From: JAAYDI01 sp052034005
Lineage (GTDB): Bacteria; Planctomycetota; Planctomycetia; Pirellulales; Pirellulaceae
Length of the DNA: 64,000 nucleotides
Assembly (NCBI GenBank): GCA_052034005.1
Contig: JBPOJB010000010.1
Location: 62,001-126,000 of the forward strand
Direction of reading: 5' to 3'
Notes under the pieces: generated by a model
Database searches by the model: none
What the model was told of the DNA's origin: nothing
The model's input: the letters and a program-made list of their open reading frames with translations, nothing else
Shown: positions 44,628 through 53,436 of the stretch, one piece after another
Numbering within the stretch: position 1 is the first letter of the stretch
Layout: each line of letters starts with the position of its first letter
Translations under genes and position numbers: made by a program

Positions 44628-46304
44628 ATGACGAACCCTCTGCTGATCTGGACGGCAGTCACCCTGGCCTGGGCCGGGCAGGCTGCGACGCCGCAGACGG
44701 AATCCGGGATATTCGAGAGCACCGCGCCGGCGCTTCCCGCCGGGCGGCTGGATGAGATCGTCTTTGCCAGGCTGTCGTCGCTGAACATGCGGCCTGTGCT
44801 CTGCTCGGACGCCGTGTTCGTGCGCCGCGCCTTTCTGGACGTCATCGGCACCTGGCCCACGGCCGACGAAGCGCGCACGTTCCTCGACGATCCGGATACG
44901 GCGCACAAGCGGCCGGCGCTGATCGACCGGTTGCTCGAGCGGCCTGAGTGGGCCGACTACTGGGCAATGAAATGGGGTGACATTCTGCGGATCAAGGCGG
45001 AGTTTCCCGTCAACCTCTGGCCGAACGCCGCGCAGGCGTATCACCGGTTCGTCCGGGCGTCCCTCGCCCAGAACAAGCCCTACGACCAGTTCGTGCGCGA
45101 GATGCTCACGGCCAGCGGCAGCAATTTCCGCGTGGGCCAGGTGAATTTCTACCGCGCGGTTCAGAACCGGACCCCGGAAGGCATCGCCACAGCCGTGGCG
45201 CTCGCGTTCATGGGCGCGCGCGCCGAATCCTGGCCGGAAGACCGGCTCCGGGGCATGGCCGCCTTCTTCTCACAGATCGGCTACAAGCCCACCGGCGAAT
45301 GGAAAGAGGAGATCGTCTTCTGGGACCCGCTCCACGCGGCCGGAATGCCCGGCAACAGCGCGCCGGGCCATGACCGGATCACAACGTCCGCCCAGACCGG
45401 GCACGACCTGTCGGCCGGGTCGCCCGAGCCTCTGCCCGCGCTCGGCCCGCGACGCGCCCGCTTCCCGGATGGGACCGCCGTGGAACTCACGGGGGATCGA
45501 GATCCGCGCGAGGTATTCGCCGACTGGCTCATCCGCCCCGAGAACCCGTACTTCGCCCGGTGCATCGTCAATCGCGTCTGGGCGTGGTTCATGGGACGCG
45601 GCATCATCCACGAACCGGACGATATCCGCGAGGACAATCCGCCGAGCAACCCGGAGCTGCTGGAGTATCTGGAGCAGGAGTTCGTCGCGCACCATTACGA
45701 TCTGAAACACCTGTACCGGTTGATCCTGACGTCGACGACCTACCAGTTCTCGTCGGTCCCGCGGTGGCGTCGGCCGGAGGCGGAGACCTGTTTTGCCTCC
45801 TATCCGCTCCGCCGCCTCGAGGCCGAGGTTCTGATCGACGGGATCAATGCGATCACCGGTACGTCGGACCTGTATACCAGCCCCATCCCCGAACCGTTCA
45901 CCTACATCCCAGAGGAGATGCGGGCCATTGAAATCGCGGATGGGAGCATCACCAGCCCGTTCCTGGCCCTGTTCGGCCGATCGGCCCGAGCCACGGGCAT
46001 GGAGAACGAGCGGATCAACAGGCCGTCATCTTCTCAGTGGCTGCATCTGCTCAACTCGGGCCACATCCGTGAGAAACTGGAACGCGGACCACGCATTCGA
46101 GCAATCCTCAGCTCGGGAGTCCGGCTGCGGGACATGCTCGAGACCCTGTTCCTGACCATCCTCTCGCGCCGGCCCACGCCCCCGGAGATGAAGACCATGC
46201 TGGAGTATGTGCAATCCGCAGCGCCCGGACGGCCCAGAGGCGAGGCGATCGCCGACATCATCTGGGCACTGGTGAACAACAGCGAGTTCCTCTATCGGCA
46301 CTAA
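44628..46304 (+). CDS. DUF1549/DUF1553 protein without cytochrome domain
   Basis: This 558-residue protein has an N-terminal export signal (LLIWTAVTLAWAGQAAT), then DUF1549 (VFVRRAFLDVIGTWPTADEA, WADYWAMKWGDILRIK, AYHRFVRASLAQNKPYDQFV) and DUF1553 (NPYFARCIVNRVWAWFMGRG, HYDLKHLYRLILTSTTYQF). This pair is characteristic of Planctomycetota and is usually preceded by a PSCyt1 haem domain of about 100 residues with CxxCH; no such motif is present here, so this is the short form. It is followed 18 bp later by a DUF1501 gene, its standard partner. The role is unknown. Confidence 0.9.
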   Translation: MTNPLLIWTAVTLAWAGQAATPQTESGIFESTAPALPAGRLDEIVFARLSSLNMRPVLCSDAVFVRRAFLDVIGTWPTADEARTFLDDPDTAHKRPALIDRLLERPEWADYWAMKWGDILRIKAEFPVNLWPNAAQAYHRFVRASLAQNKPYDQFVREMLTASGSNFRVGQVNFYRAVQNRTPEGIATAVALAFMGARAESWPEDRLRGMAAFFSQIGYKPTGEWKEEIVFWDPLHAAGMPGNSAPGHDRITTSAQTGHDLSAGSPEPLPALGPRRARFPDGTAVELTGDRDPREVFADWLIRPENPYFARCIVNRVWAWFMGRGIIHEPDDIREDNPPSNPELLEYLEQEFVAHHYDLKHLYRLILTSTTYQFSSVPRWRRPEAETCFASYPLRRLEAEVLIDGINAITGTSDLYTSPIPEPFTYIPEEMRAIEIADGSITSPFLALFGRSARATGMENERINRPSSSQWLHLLNSGHIREKLERGPRIRAILSSGVRLRDMLETLFLTILSRRPTPPEMKTMLEYVQSAAPGRPRGEAIADIIWALVNNSEFLYRH

Positions 46305-46321
46305 GGGAGGGAGTGGCGCAC

Positions 46322-47689
46322 ATGGGTACCGAACGAGACGCCCGCCCCGGCCCGGGCATGACCCGGCGCGACGTGCTGCGCCGTGGCCTGGCGGGCGCCG
46401 CCGGTTGGATCGGGGCGGGCGCGCTGTCCGGGCGCGTCGGCCCTGCCATGCAGGCGGATCAGACAGCGGCCAATGTGCAAGCCAGGTCGGTGATCCAGAT
46501 CTTCCTCTGGGGCGGCATGTCTCACAATGACACGTGGGATCCGAAGCCCGACTCCGGACGCGATTACATGGGCGAGTTCACCGATGTGATCTCCACCAAC
46601 GTGCCGGGTATCCAGCTGGGCGCGCTGTTCCCGGAATTGGCCAGGCAGGCCGACAAGTACAGCCTGATCCGCAGCATGACGCACGGCATCAACGCCCACG
46701 AGACCGCGGCCTACTTGATGCAGACGGGTCATTCGCGTGAAGAAGGACTGGCATATCCGAGCATCGGGGCGGTATTCGCCTTGATGAAAGGCCCGGGTTA
46801 TCAAGGCTTGATCCCGCCGTATGTCGTGTTGACGCAGGCTCAAGGTCGATTCTCCGAAGAGGGGTTCTTGGGCCCGAAGTACAAACCGTTCGCCACCGGT
46901 GGAGACCCCAACGCACGGCGGTTTGAAGTGGAGGGGATCATCGCGCGGGGGATCAGCGACTCGCGGCAGCAGGCGCGGCGTGTGCTGCGCGATCAACTGG
47001 ACGTCATGGGCCGCGTGATGGGGGCGAGCCGGGAGCTGGGCGCGGCTCAGGACGCGCGGGAACGGGCTTATGAGCTGATCCTCGGCCAAGGCAGGGAGGT
47101 GTTCGATCTGGCCGCGGAGCCGCCGGAGTTGCGGGATCGGTACGGCCGCCACACGTTCGGCCAGGACTGCGTGGCGGCCCGCCGGCTGGTGGAGGCGGGC
47201 GTCCCGTACATCGTGATCAACTATCCGGGCGGTTGGGACACGCACAGCAACCACTTCCAGACGATGCGCCGGCAGGCGCCGCAGCTTGATCAGGGGTTGG
47301 CGATGCTGCTGCAGGATCTGCACGACCGGGGTCTGCTGGCCAGTACACTCGTCTGGTGCTGCGGCGAATTCGGGCGCGGTCCCAAGGTGGACTGGCAGCC
47401 GCCCTGGAACGGCGGCCGCAACCACCATGGCGATGTCTTCACCGTGCTGGTCGCCGGCGGCGGATTCCGGGGCGGCCAGATCGTCGGCGCGTCCGACGCC
47501 ACAGGCGAAGAGGTGGCCCAACGACCGGTCTACCCGGTCGACCTGCTGGGCAGCATCTACCAATTGGCCGGCATTGACCCACACGCCCGATTGCCGCACC
47601 CGATGGGCGAGGAGGCCCACGTGTTGCCCACGGCCGCGGAAGGCGCCAAGTCCGCGGGACTGCTGACGGAGATCATGGAGAGCGCGTGA
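46322..47689 (+). CDS. DUF1501 protein with Tat signal
   Basis: This 455-residue protein begins with a twin-arginine signal (MTRRDVLRRGLAGAAGWI). The DUF1501 domain is alkaline-phosphatase-like in fold: FLWGGMSHNDTWDPKPDSG, DKYSLIRSMTHGINAHETA, and the late GGWDTHSNHFQTM and WCCGEFGRGPKVDW with His and Asp residues that could bind metal. It follows a DUF1549/1553 gene as is normal in planctomycetes, and the next gene starts on its stop codon. ATG 46322 is used because GGGAGGG lies 11 bases upstream; GTG 46313 would be too close to that site. Confidence 0.92.
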   Translation: MGTERDARPGPGMTRRDVLRRGLAGAAGWIGAGALSGRVGPAMQADQTAANVQARSVIQIFLWGGMSHNDTWDPKPDSGRDYMGEFTDVISTNVPGIQLGALFPELARQADKYSLIRSMTHGINAHETAAYLMQTGHSREEGLAYPSIGAVFALMKGPGYQGLIPPYVVLTQAQGRFSEEGFLGPKYKPFATGGDPNARRFEVEGIIARGISDSRQQARRVLRDQLDVMGRVMGASRELGAAQDARERAYELILGQGREVFDLAAEPPELRDRYGRHTFGQDCVAARRLVEAGVPYIVINYPGGWDTHSNHFQTMRRQAPQLDQGLAMLLQDLHDRGLLASTLVWCCGEFGRGPKVDWQPPWNGGRNHHGDVFTVLVAGGGFRGGQIVGASDATGEEVAQRPVYPVDLLGSIYQLAGIDPHARLPHPMGEEAHVLPTAAEGAKSAGLLTEIMESA

Positions 47690-49809
47690 TGCACCGGCTC
47701 GTCTGGTTCCCGATGCTGGGATTTCTCGCGTGCATGGCGCCGATGCCCGACGCGGCCGCCCAGCCGCCGCCGTACATCGGATACGTGTATCCGGCCGGCG
47801 GCCGGCAGGGTACGACGTTCCAGGTGCGGCTCGGCGGCCAGCGGCTCGACGGACTACACGACGTGCTGGTCTCGGGCGCGGGTGTGTCCGCGACGGTGGT
47901 CGAGTACCGTCGCCAGCTGGGTCCGCAGGAAATGGCTCTGCTCCGCGAGCAACTGCGCGAGCTGGAGGACGGCTCGCGCCGGCAGCCTGATCGAGACGAT
48001 GCGGGCGAGGCGACCGACGCGCTGGTGCGGAGGCTCCAGGACCGCATCGCGGGATTCGTCCAGCGGCCTGCCAGCGCGGCGCTGGCCAGCGTGGCGCTGG
48101 TCCAAGTGACGATCGCGACGGATGCCGCGCCGGGCGTGCGGGAGATCCGGCTGGCGACCCGGCGCGGGATCTCCAACCCGCTCCTGTTCCACGTCGGCCA
48201 GTTGCCCGAAGTGGCCCGCACGCCGATGAATACGTGCCCCGCCCAGCTGCTGGGCAAGGAAAGCCTGGCCCTGCGCAGACGGCCGAAGGAGGAAGCAGAA
48301 GTCCGCATCACACTGCCCTGCACGGCCAACGGCCAGATCGCCCCAGGCGAAGTGAATCGGTACCGATTCGAGGCCTTCCGGGGGCAACATCTGGTCATCT
48401 CGGTCGCCGCGCGGCAACTGATCCCGTACATCGCCGACGCAGTCCCCGGCTGGTTCCAACCTGTAATGACGCTCTACGACGCGGACGGGCGCGAGGTGGC
48501 ATTCAGCGACGATTACCGGTTCCAGCCCGATCCGACCATCTGCCTGGAAGTGCCGCACGATGGCGAGTATGTGGTAGCGATCGCGGACGCCCTTTACCGC
48601 GGCCGGGAGGACTTCGTTTATCGCATGTCGATCGGCGAGCTGCCGTTTGTGACGGACGTTTTTCCGGCCGGCGGTCGCGCCGGCGAGCCGGTGTCGACCG
48701 CCTTGCGCGGCTGGAACCTGGAGGGTACGGACCTGCTGATGCCGCCGCCCGACGCCGAGCCCGGCAGGTACCTGATCGCAGCGCGTACGCAGGCGGGACT
48801 CCTTTCCAACCGCATCCCGTTCGCGCTCGACAGGCTGCCCGAGTGCGCCGACTTGGAAACCAACGATGACGCGGCGCACGCACAGGCCGTGCAGGTGCCG
48901 GTGATCGTCAACGGGCGCATAGACCGCCGGGGCGACTGGGACGTGTTCCGCGTCACGGGCCGGGCGGGCGAGACAATCGTCGCTGACGTACACGCGCGTC
49001 GGCTCGACTCGCCGCTCGACTCCATGCTCAAGCTCACCGATGCGGCCGGGCAGGTTCTGGCTCTGAACGATGACCACGAAGACCCGGTGTCTGGAACCCA
49101 TACGCACCAGGCGGATTCCTACCTCATGTTCCGGCTGCCCGCCGACGGGGTCTGCTTCGTGCATCTGGGCGATGCAACGGGCAACGGCGGGCCGGAATAC
49201 GTGTATCGCCTGCGGATCAGCGCGCCGCAGCCCGATTTCGCCCTGCGCGTGGTGCCCTCCGCAGCCGCGCTCCGCAGCCAGGCAGGTGGACCCTTGACCG
49301 TCTACGCCATCCGCAAAGACGGATTCGCGGGCGATATCCAGGTCCGCTTGAAAGACCCGCCGGCCGGGTTCCGATCCCCGGTAGTCCGGCTCCCCGCTAC
49401 CAGCGAGATGGTGCGGCTTCCGGTGCGGACGACTCTGATCAGCACGCCCGAGCCGGTCACGCTGGTCGTGGAAGGCCGGGCCGCGATCGGAGGGCAAGAG
49501 GTGGTGCACGACGCCGTGCCGGCGGAGGACCGGATGCAGGCCTTCTTGTGGCGTCACCTGGTTCCAGCTCAGGAATTCAAGATGCTCGTCTTCGACCCCG
49601 CCTACGAACCGCCGGCCGCGCGTGTCCCGCCGCCGATGACCGACGAGCAGAAGGCGGCACTGGCCAGTGAGCAGCCGAAGGAGAAGGCCAAGTTCACCGA
49701 GCAGCAGGTGCGGGGACGCCTGAGACAACTCAAAGCCCTCTATGAAGAGTGGCTGCTGACCGATGATTTCTACAACCGGAAGGTAGCGGAGTGCGAGGCT
49801 GTACGCTGA
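47689..49809 (+). CDS. Exported protein with pre-peptidase C-terminal (PPC)-like domains
   Basis: This 706-residue secreted protein begins with a signal peptide (WFPMLGFLACMAPMPDAAA). Following a beta-rich N terminus (YIGYVYPAGGRQGTTFQVRL) it contains at least two PPC-like sandwiches: residues about 210-320 (PGEVNRYRFEAFRGQHLVIS ... LYDADGREVAFSDDY) and about 400-500 (DWDVFRVTGRAGETIVADV). PPC domains are commonly appended to secreted proteases and assist export or binding; no protease domain is present. It starts by coupling to the DUF1501 stop codon (TGATG overlap). It completes a three-gene operon of a type repeatedly seen in Planctomycetota. Function unknown. Confidence 0.87.
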   Translation: MHRLVWFPMLGFLACMAPMPDAAAQPPPYIGYVYPAGGRQGTTFQVRLGGQRLDGLHDVLVSGAGVSATVVEYRRQLGPQEMALLREQLRELEDGSRRQPDRDDAGEATDALVRRLQDRIAGFVQRPASAALASVALVQVTIATDAAPGVREIRLATRRGISNPLLFHVGQLPEVARTPMNTCPAQLLGKESLALRRRPKEEAEVRITLPCTANGQIAPGEVNRYRFEAFRGQHLVISVAARQLIPYIADAVPGWFQPVMTLYDADGREVAFSDDYRFQPDPTICLEVPHDGEYVVAIADALYRGREDFVYRMSIGELPFVTDVFPAGGRAGEPVSTALRGWNLEGTDLLMPPPDAEPGRYLIAARTQAGLLSNRIPFALDRLPECADLETNDDAAHAQAVQVPVIVNGRIDRRGDWDVFRVTGRAGETIVADVHARRLDSPLDSMLKLTDAAGQVLALNDDHEDPVSGTHTHQADSYLMFRLPADGVCFVHLGDATGNGGPEYVYRLRISAPQPDFALRVVPSAAALRSQAGGPLTVYAIRKDGFAGDIQVRLKDPPAGFRSPVVRLPATSEMVRLPVRTTLISTPEPVTLVVEGRAAIGGQEVVHDAVPAEDRMQAFLWRHLVPAQEFKMLVFDPAYEPPAARVPPPMTDEQKAALASEQPKEKAKFTEQQVRGRLRQLKALYEEWLLTDDFYNRKVAECEAVR

Positions 49810-50362
49810 AGGTCGCGTACACCCACCAGACCCGAATCCCGCGGACGACGTGAGCGCGCGCTGGACGCCGGCGGCCGACATCTGAAACGTGGCCTGTGTA
49901 ACCGCAGGGCCAGAGTCCGCCGTCAGGCGGACGACGTGAGCGCGCGCTGGACGCCGGCGGCCGGCACCTGAGGCCGCGTCGGGACGATTGTGGCGGCTGA
50001 GGAACCGGGTGCGTGCGCTGGCCAGACGTGTAGTCGCTGCCGACCGCGTCCCCACCGCGCGCGGCCCGTGGTGCCTGTGGTTACACAGGTGGAGTCCGCC
50101 GCTACGCGGACGACGTGAGCGCGCGCTGAACGCCGGCGGCCGGCAGCTGAAGCCGTGGCGGGACGATTGTGGCGGCTGAGGGACCGGGTGCGTGCGCTGT
50201 TCGGCGTGGATTCGCTGCCGACCGCCTCCCCCACAGCGCGCGGCCCGTTGGGCCTGCGGTTACACAGGTGGAGTCCGCCGCCAGGCGGGTTTCCTTCGTG
50301 CTTGGATATTTCGCGCTTGGTCATTTGCTGCCGAGTCATTCGTGCTTCGTCATTACGCACGA
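49810..50362. other. Gap holding repeat array B and a 7-bp-phase tract
   Basis: These 553 bp have no gene. They are filled by array B of the ~179-bp repeat (49842-50288) and then a degenerate heptamer tract running to the stop codon of the ABC permease gene. Confidence 0.8.
49842..50288 (+). repeat. Repeat array B: 179-bp units with conserved hairpin
   Basis: This is the same repeat as array A, 29 kb away and in the same orientation. A partial unit (49842-49895) precedes the opening GTGTAACCGCAGG motif (49896-49908). Hairpin segments start at 49915, 50094 and 50273, exactly 179 bp apart. Units end with CCTGTGGTTACAC (50074-50086) and CCTGCGGTTACAC (50253-50265), reverse complements of the opening motif with one change in the first. 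In the 50094 copy the hairpin loop is altered but a 6-bp stem (GTCCGC/GCGGAC) is kept. There is no open reading frame of note. Confidence 0.88.
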
Positions 50363-50370
50363 TCATGCTC
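50289..50370. repeat. Degenerate 7-bp-phase tract between array B and ABC permease
   Basis: The tract abuts array B and runs over the stop codon of the permease gene (50363-50365). Heptamers such as CATTCGT, GCTTCGT, CATTACG and CACGATC follow in register near 50338-50365, with looser ones before. On the minus strand it reads as a mixture of AATGACGA- and AGCACGA-like units. Confidence 0.6.
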
Positions 50371-51535
50371 GTCTCAGGGCATCTACCACTTTCATCCGCG
50401 CCGCATGGATAGCGGGCACGACGCCACCGAGGAAGCCCATCAGGAGCGAGATGGCCGTGGCGCCGGCGAGGATCTGCGGCGTCACCCGGAATTCGAACAC
50501 CGTTTCGGAGAACGTGGACAAGTTCGTCATGCCGGTTCGCATGCCGTGGAAGGCCAGGGACACTGTGCAACCGATTGCCGCACCCAGGGCGGCCAAGAGC
50601 AGGGATTCCATCATGAAGGCCACCCAGATGGACTCGGGCGTGAAGCCCATGGACAGCAGGCAGCCGATCTCGTGCCGGCGCTGGCTGACCGCCGCGTACA
50701 TCGTGTTCATGGCGCCGGCGATCGCGCCGGCGGACATGATCGCGGTGAGCAGGCCGCCCAGGACGGTAATGACGTCGGACATCAGCTTGGCCTGCTTGCG
50801 GTAGTACTCCTTTTCCGTCAGGGCCTGGATCGTGCGGAGGCGCAGGTCTTTTTCGGTCAGCGCGTTCAGTTCGGCGGCGGCTTCCTGCGCGCTGCCCGTC
50901 GCGCGGAACAGCAGGGACTGGAAGACCGCGTTCCGGCGGAACGTGCCCTGCAGCAGGTCTCCGTCCATCCAGAGTTCCGATTCCAGCGCGCTGCCGCCCG
51001 CCTCGAACAGGCCGACGATCCGCCACGTATTGCGGCCGACGGTCATCGTCTCTCCGACGCGCAAGTCCTTGAGGCGGCGGGCCAGGCCCACGCCCAGCAC
51101 GGCCTCGTTCGAGCCGGGCGCGAGCCAGCGGCCTTGCGTCAGCCGGATGTCGGCGTGCACCAGAGGGGATTGCGGCATCGTGCCGCGGATCGTGATGTTC
51201 GTTTCGCCCCCGTCCTGCCTGCGACGCGACAGGATCACGACGCTTTCGAAGACCGCGAGCTGCTGGCCGTCGGCCGTGGCGACCATGGGCAGCTCACTGA
51301 CGATGCGCGCCGTTTCGCGCAGCACCTGGCTCGTCAGCTCGGCATCGGCGCCTTTGCGCAACACGATGACATTGTCCGGACTGCCCGACGTCTCCACGAC
51401 CTGGCGAAACCCGGCGGCCAGCGCCAGGAGCGTGACGAACACGACGACCACCAGCGCGATGCCGCCCACCGCCATGGCGGACGAGCCCTTCCGCACGGCG
51501 ATGCTGCGCACAGTGTAATGGAAAGGGATCGCCAT
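50363..51535 (-). CDS. ABC transporter permease, FtsX/MacB-like (second permease)
   Basis: This 390-residue protein has an N-terminal membrane segment (AVGGIALVVVVFVTLLALAA), a periplasmic domain of the MacB core type, and three C-terminal membrane segments with the FtsX signature (VISLLMGFLGGVVPAIHAA). It is the second of two consecutive permeases. It begins 2 bp after the stop of the first, so the transporter is probably a heterodimer. A GTG two codons earlier (51541) overlaps the first permease gene and could serve as a coupled start. Four genes (adaptor, ATPase, two permeases) form one minus-strand operon. Confidence 0.9.
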   Translation of the reverse strand: MAIPFHYTVRSIAVRKGSSAMAVGGIALVVVVFVTLLALAAGFRQVVETSGSPDNVIVLRKGADAELTSQVLRETARIVSELPMVATADGQQLAVFESVVILSRRRQDGGETNITIRGTMPQSPLVHADIRLTQGRWLAPGSNEAVLGVGLARRLKDLRVGETMTVGRNTWRIVGLFEAGGSALESELWMDGDLLQGTFRRNAVFQSLLFRATGSAQEAAAELNALTEKDLRLRTIQALTEKEYYRKQAKLMSDVITVLGGLLTAIMSAGAIAGAMNTMYAAVSQRRHEIGCLLSMGFTPESIWVAFMMESLLLAALGAAIGCTVSLAFHGMRTGMTNLSTFSETVFEFRVTPQILAGATAISLLMGFLGGVVPAIHAARMKVVDALRRA

Positions 51536-51537
51536 GC

Positions 51538-52710
51538 TCACACGCTGCGCAGCGCCTCCGTCGCCTTGAGCCGCATCCCGGTCACCGCGGGCACGAAACC
51601 GCTGATCAGGCCGGTCAGCGCCGCGATGCCCACGGCCGCCAGGATCGATTCGGGCGGCAGGTAGAAGATCGGAAAGAAGTCGGGCTTGGGATTGAAGTGC
51701 AGCACGTTGGCCGCCAGCCAGGCGCTCCCCACACCCACCACGGCGCCCAGCAGGCAGAGCGACAACGACTCGCCGATCAGCAGCAGGAAGACGGTCCCGT
51801 CGCTGAAACCGATGGCTTTCAGGATGCCCATGTCGCGCGTCCGCTCCCGCGCGCTCATCATCATAGTGTTGGCCGACACGAGCAGCATCGTCAGCATGAC
51901 GGTGCCGCCGATCGAGCGCAGCAGCAGTTGGAAGTTGCCCAGCGTGCCGATGAACTGGAGGTTGAACGCCTTTTCGGTCATCGTCCGCGTCTCGTGCGGG
52001 CTGTTGGCAAAACGGTCGTCGATGGCCGCGGAGATCTGCGCGCCGCGCGTCGGGTCGCTGATGCCGACGAAGTACAGGCCGACCGTGCCCTGACCGAACT
52101 GCCGCGCTTCGTCAAAACGTTTCCACGGGAAGAACATCATCGTCTGGTCGAACGTGGGCGAATCGGTGGTGTAGAGCGCCCGCACGTTGAATTCCCAGAT
52201 CGTGGAGCCGTTCCGCTGTGCCCAGATCGTGCTGCGCAGCACCAGGCGGTCGCCCACCTTCTTGCCCAATCGCTCGGCCATCTTGGCGCCGAGCAAGCAG
52301 CCCATCTGGTCGTTCCTCAAGGCCGCCAGCTGTTCCGGCGGGATCCTCACTTCGGGATACAAGCGCAGGTACTCGTCCATGTCCAAGGCGAATTGGGCGA
52401 AGAACCGCTCTCGGACCTCGCCGCCGGGCTCCGGCTCCTGCGACACGGCGCCGAACCAGGTCGCGGCGCTCACGCCGGCGACGCCTTCGATCCGGCCGAT
52501 GAGCGCGCGGTAGGCCATCGGCAGCTGGAACGCGATGGATTCCTTGTGCTGCACGATCAGCCGCGAGGCGTCCGACATCTCCACGCCGGCGTTGAATGCC
52601 GCGAGCACGGCTTCCAGGAAGCAGAACAGCAGCAGCGCGATGCCGACCCCCAGGACCGTCAGCATGGTGCGGAGCGGTTTGTGCACGAGGTATAACGGCA
52701 GGAGTCGCAT
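51538..52710 (-). CDS. ABC transporter permease, FtsX/MacB-like (first permease)
   Basis: This 390-residue protein has the FtsX-family layout: membrane segment 1 (LTVLGVGIALLLFCFLEAVL), a large periplasmic MacB-type domain (RLYPEVRIPPEQLAALRNDQ) and three C-terminal membrane helices (LLRSIGGTVMLTMLLVSANT, LCLLGAVVGVGSAWLAANV, then GIAALTGLISGFVPAVTG). With the ATPase 4 bp upstream it should form a tripartite efflux or lipoprotein-release transporter. The two permeases are of equal length but clearly diverged from each other. Confidence 0.92.
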   Translation of the reverse strand: MRLLPLYLVHKPLRTMLTVLGVGIALLLFCFLEAVLAAFNAGVEMSDASRLIVQHKESIAFQLPMAYRALIGRIEGVAGVSAATWFGAVSQEPEPGGEVRERFFAQFALDMDEYLRLYPEVRIPPEQLAALRNDQMGCLLGAKMAERLGKKVGDRLVLRSTIWAQRNGSTIWEFNVRALYTTDSPTFDQTMMFFPWKRFDEARQFGQGTVGLYFVGISDPTRGAQISAAIDDRFANSPHETRTMTEKAFNLQFIGTLGNFQLLLRSIGGTVMLTMLLVSANTMMMSARERTRDMGILKAIGFSDGTVFLLLIGESLSLCLLGAVVGVGSAWLAANVLHFNPKPDFFPIFYLPPESILAAVGIAALTGLISGFVPAVTGMRLKATEALRSV

Positions 52711-52714
52711 GGGA

Positions 52715-53431
52715 TCACGGCCCTTTGTCCGGCGCGTCCACGTCCCGTGTCAGCACGCCCTTCTCCAGGTGCAGCTGGCGGCGGGCCGCCGCCGCGACTC
52801 TCGGGTCGTGCGTGACCACGATGATGGTCTTGCCGTAGTCGCGGTTGAGCGAGATCAACAGCGCCATGATCTCCTCGGCCGAATGGGCGTCCAGGTCGCC
52901 CGTCGGCTCGTCGGCCAGCAGGATCTCGGGGTCGCAGGCCAGCGCCCGGGCGATCGCCACGCGCTGCTCCTGACCGCCCGACAGCTCGTCCGGCCGGTGA
53001 TGGATCCGGTCGGCGAGGCCGACGATGTCCAGCGCCGTGAGCACATGCGCGCGCCGCTGCTGGCGACTCAACGGCATCAGCGTCAGCGGCAGCTCGACGT
53101 TCTGGTAGGCGGTCAGCACCGGCAACAGGTTGTACGCTTGAAAGATGTACGCCACGTGGTCGCAGCGCCAGCGGGCCAGCTGGCGCGGACGCAGCGCGGT
53201 GAGGTCCCGGCCACAGACCACCACCTGCCCGGAGGTCGGCGTGTCGAGCCCGCCCAGCAGGTTCAGCAGCGTGGTCTTGCCGGATCCCGAAGGGCCCATC
53301 AGCGCCACGAAGTCGCCCGCGTCGATCGTCAGGCTCAGGTCGTCCAGCGGGTGGATGTCGGCGTCCCCCTTGTGATAGCGCTTGGTGACTCGGCGCAGCT
53401 CGATGATCGGCGGTACGTTCACACTCGACAC
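52715..53431 (-). CDS. ABC transporter ATPase, MacB/LolD-like
   Basis: This 238-residue ATPase has Walker A GPSGSGKTTLLNLLGG, the signature LSGGQEQRVAIARAL, Walker B EILLADEPTGDLDAHSAEE and the H loop IIVVTHDP. The sequence is typical of the MacB/LolD/FtsE subfamily that powers mechanotransmission through FtsX-type permeases. The start is GTG 53431, supported by GGAG 9 bases upstream; it lies 5 bp after the adaptor gene. Confidence 0.95.
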   Translation of the reverse strand: MSSVNVPPIIELRRVTKRYHKGDADIHPLDDLSLTIDAGDFVALMGPSGSGKTTLLNLLGGLDTPTSGQVVVCGRDLTALRPRQLARWRCDHVAYIFQAYNLLPVLTAYQNVELPLTLMPLSRQQRRAHVLTALDIVGLADRIHHRPDELSGGQEQRVAIARALACDPEILLADEPTGDLDAHSAEEIMALLISLNRDYGKTIIVVTHDPRVAAAARRQLHLEKGVLTRDVDAPDKGP

Positions 53432-53436
53432 TCGGG

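Noticed and set aside
49842..50288. Insertion sequence
   Set aside because: There are inverted boundary motifs but no transposase frame and no clear target-site duplication, so only a repeat array is claimed.
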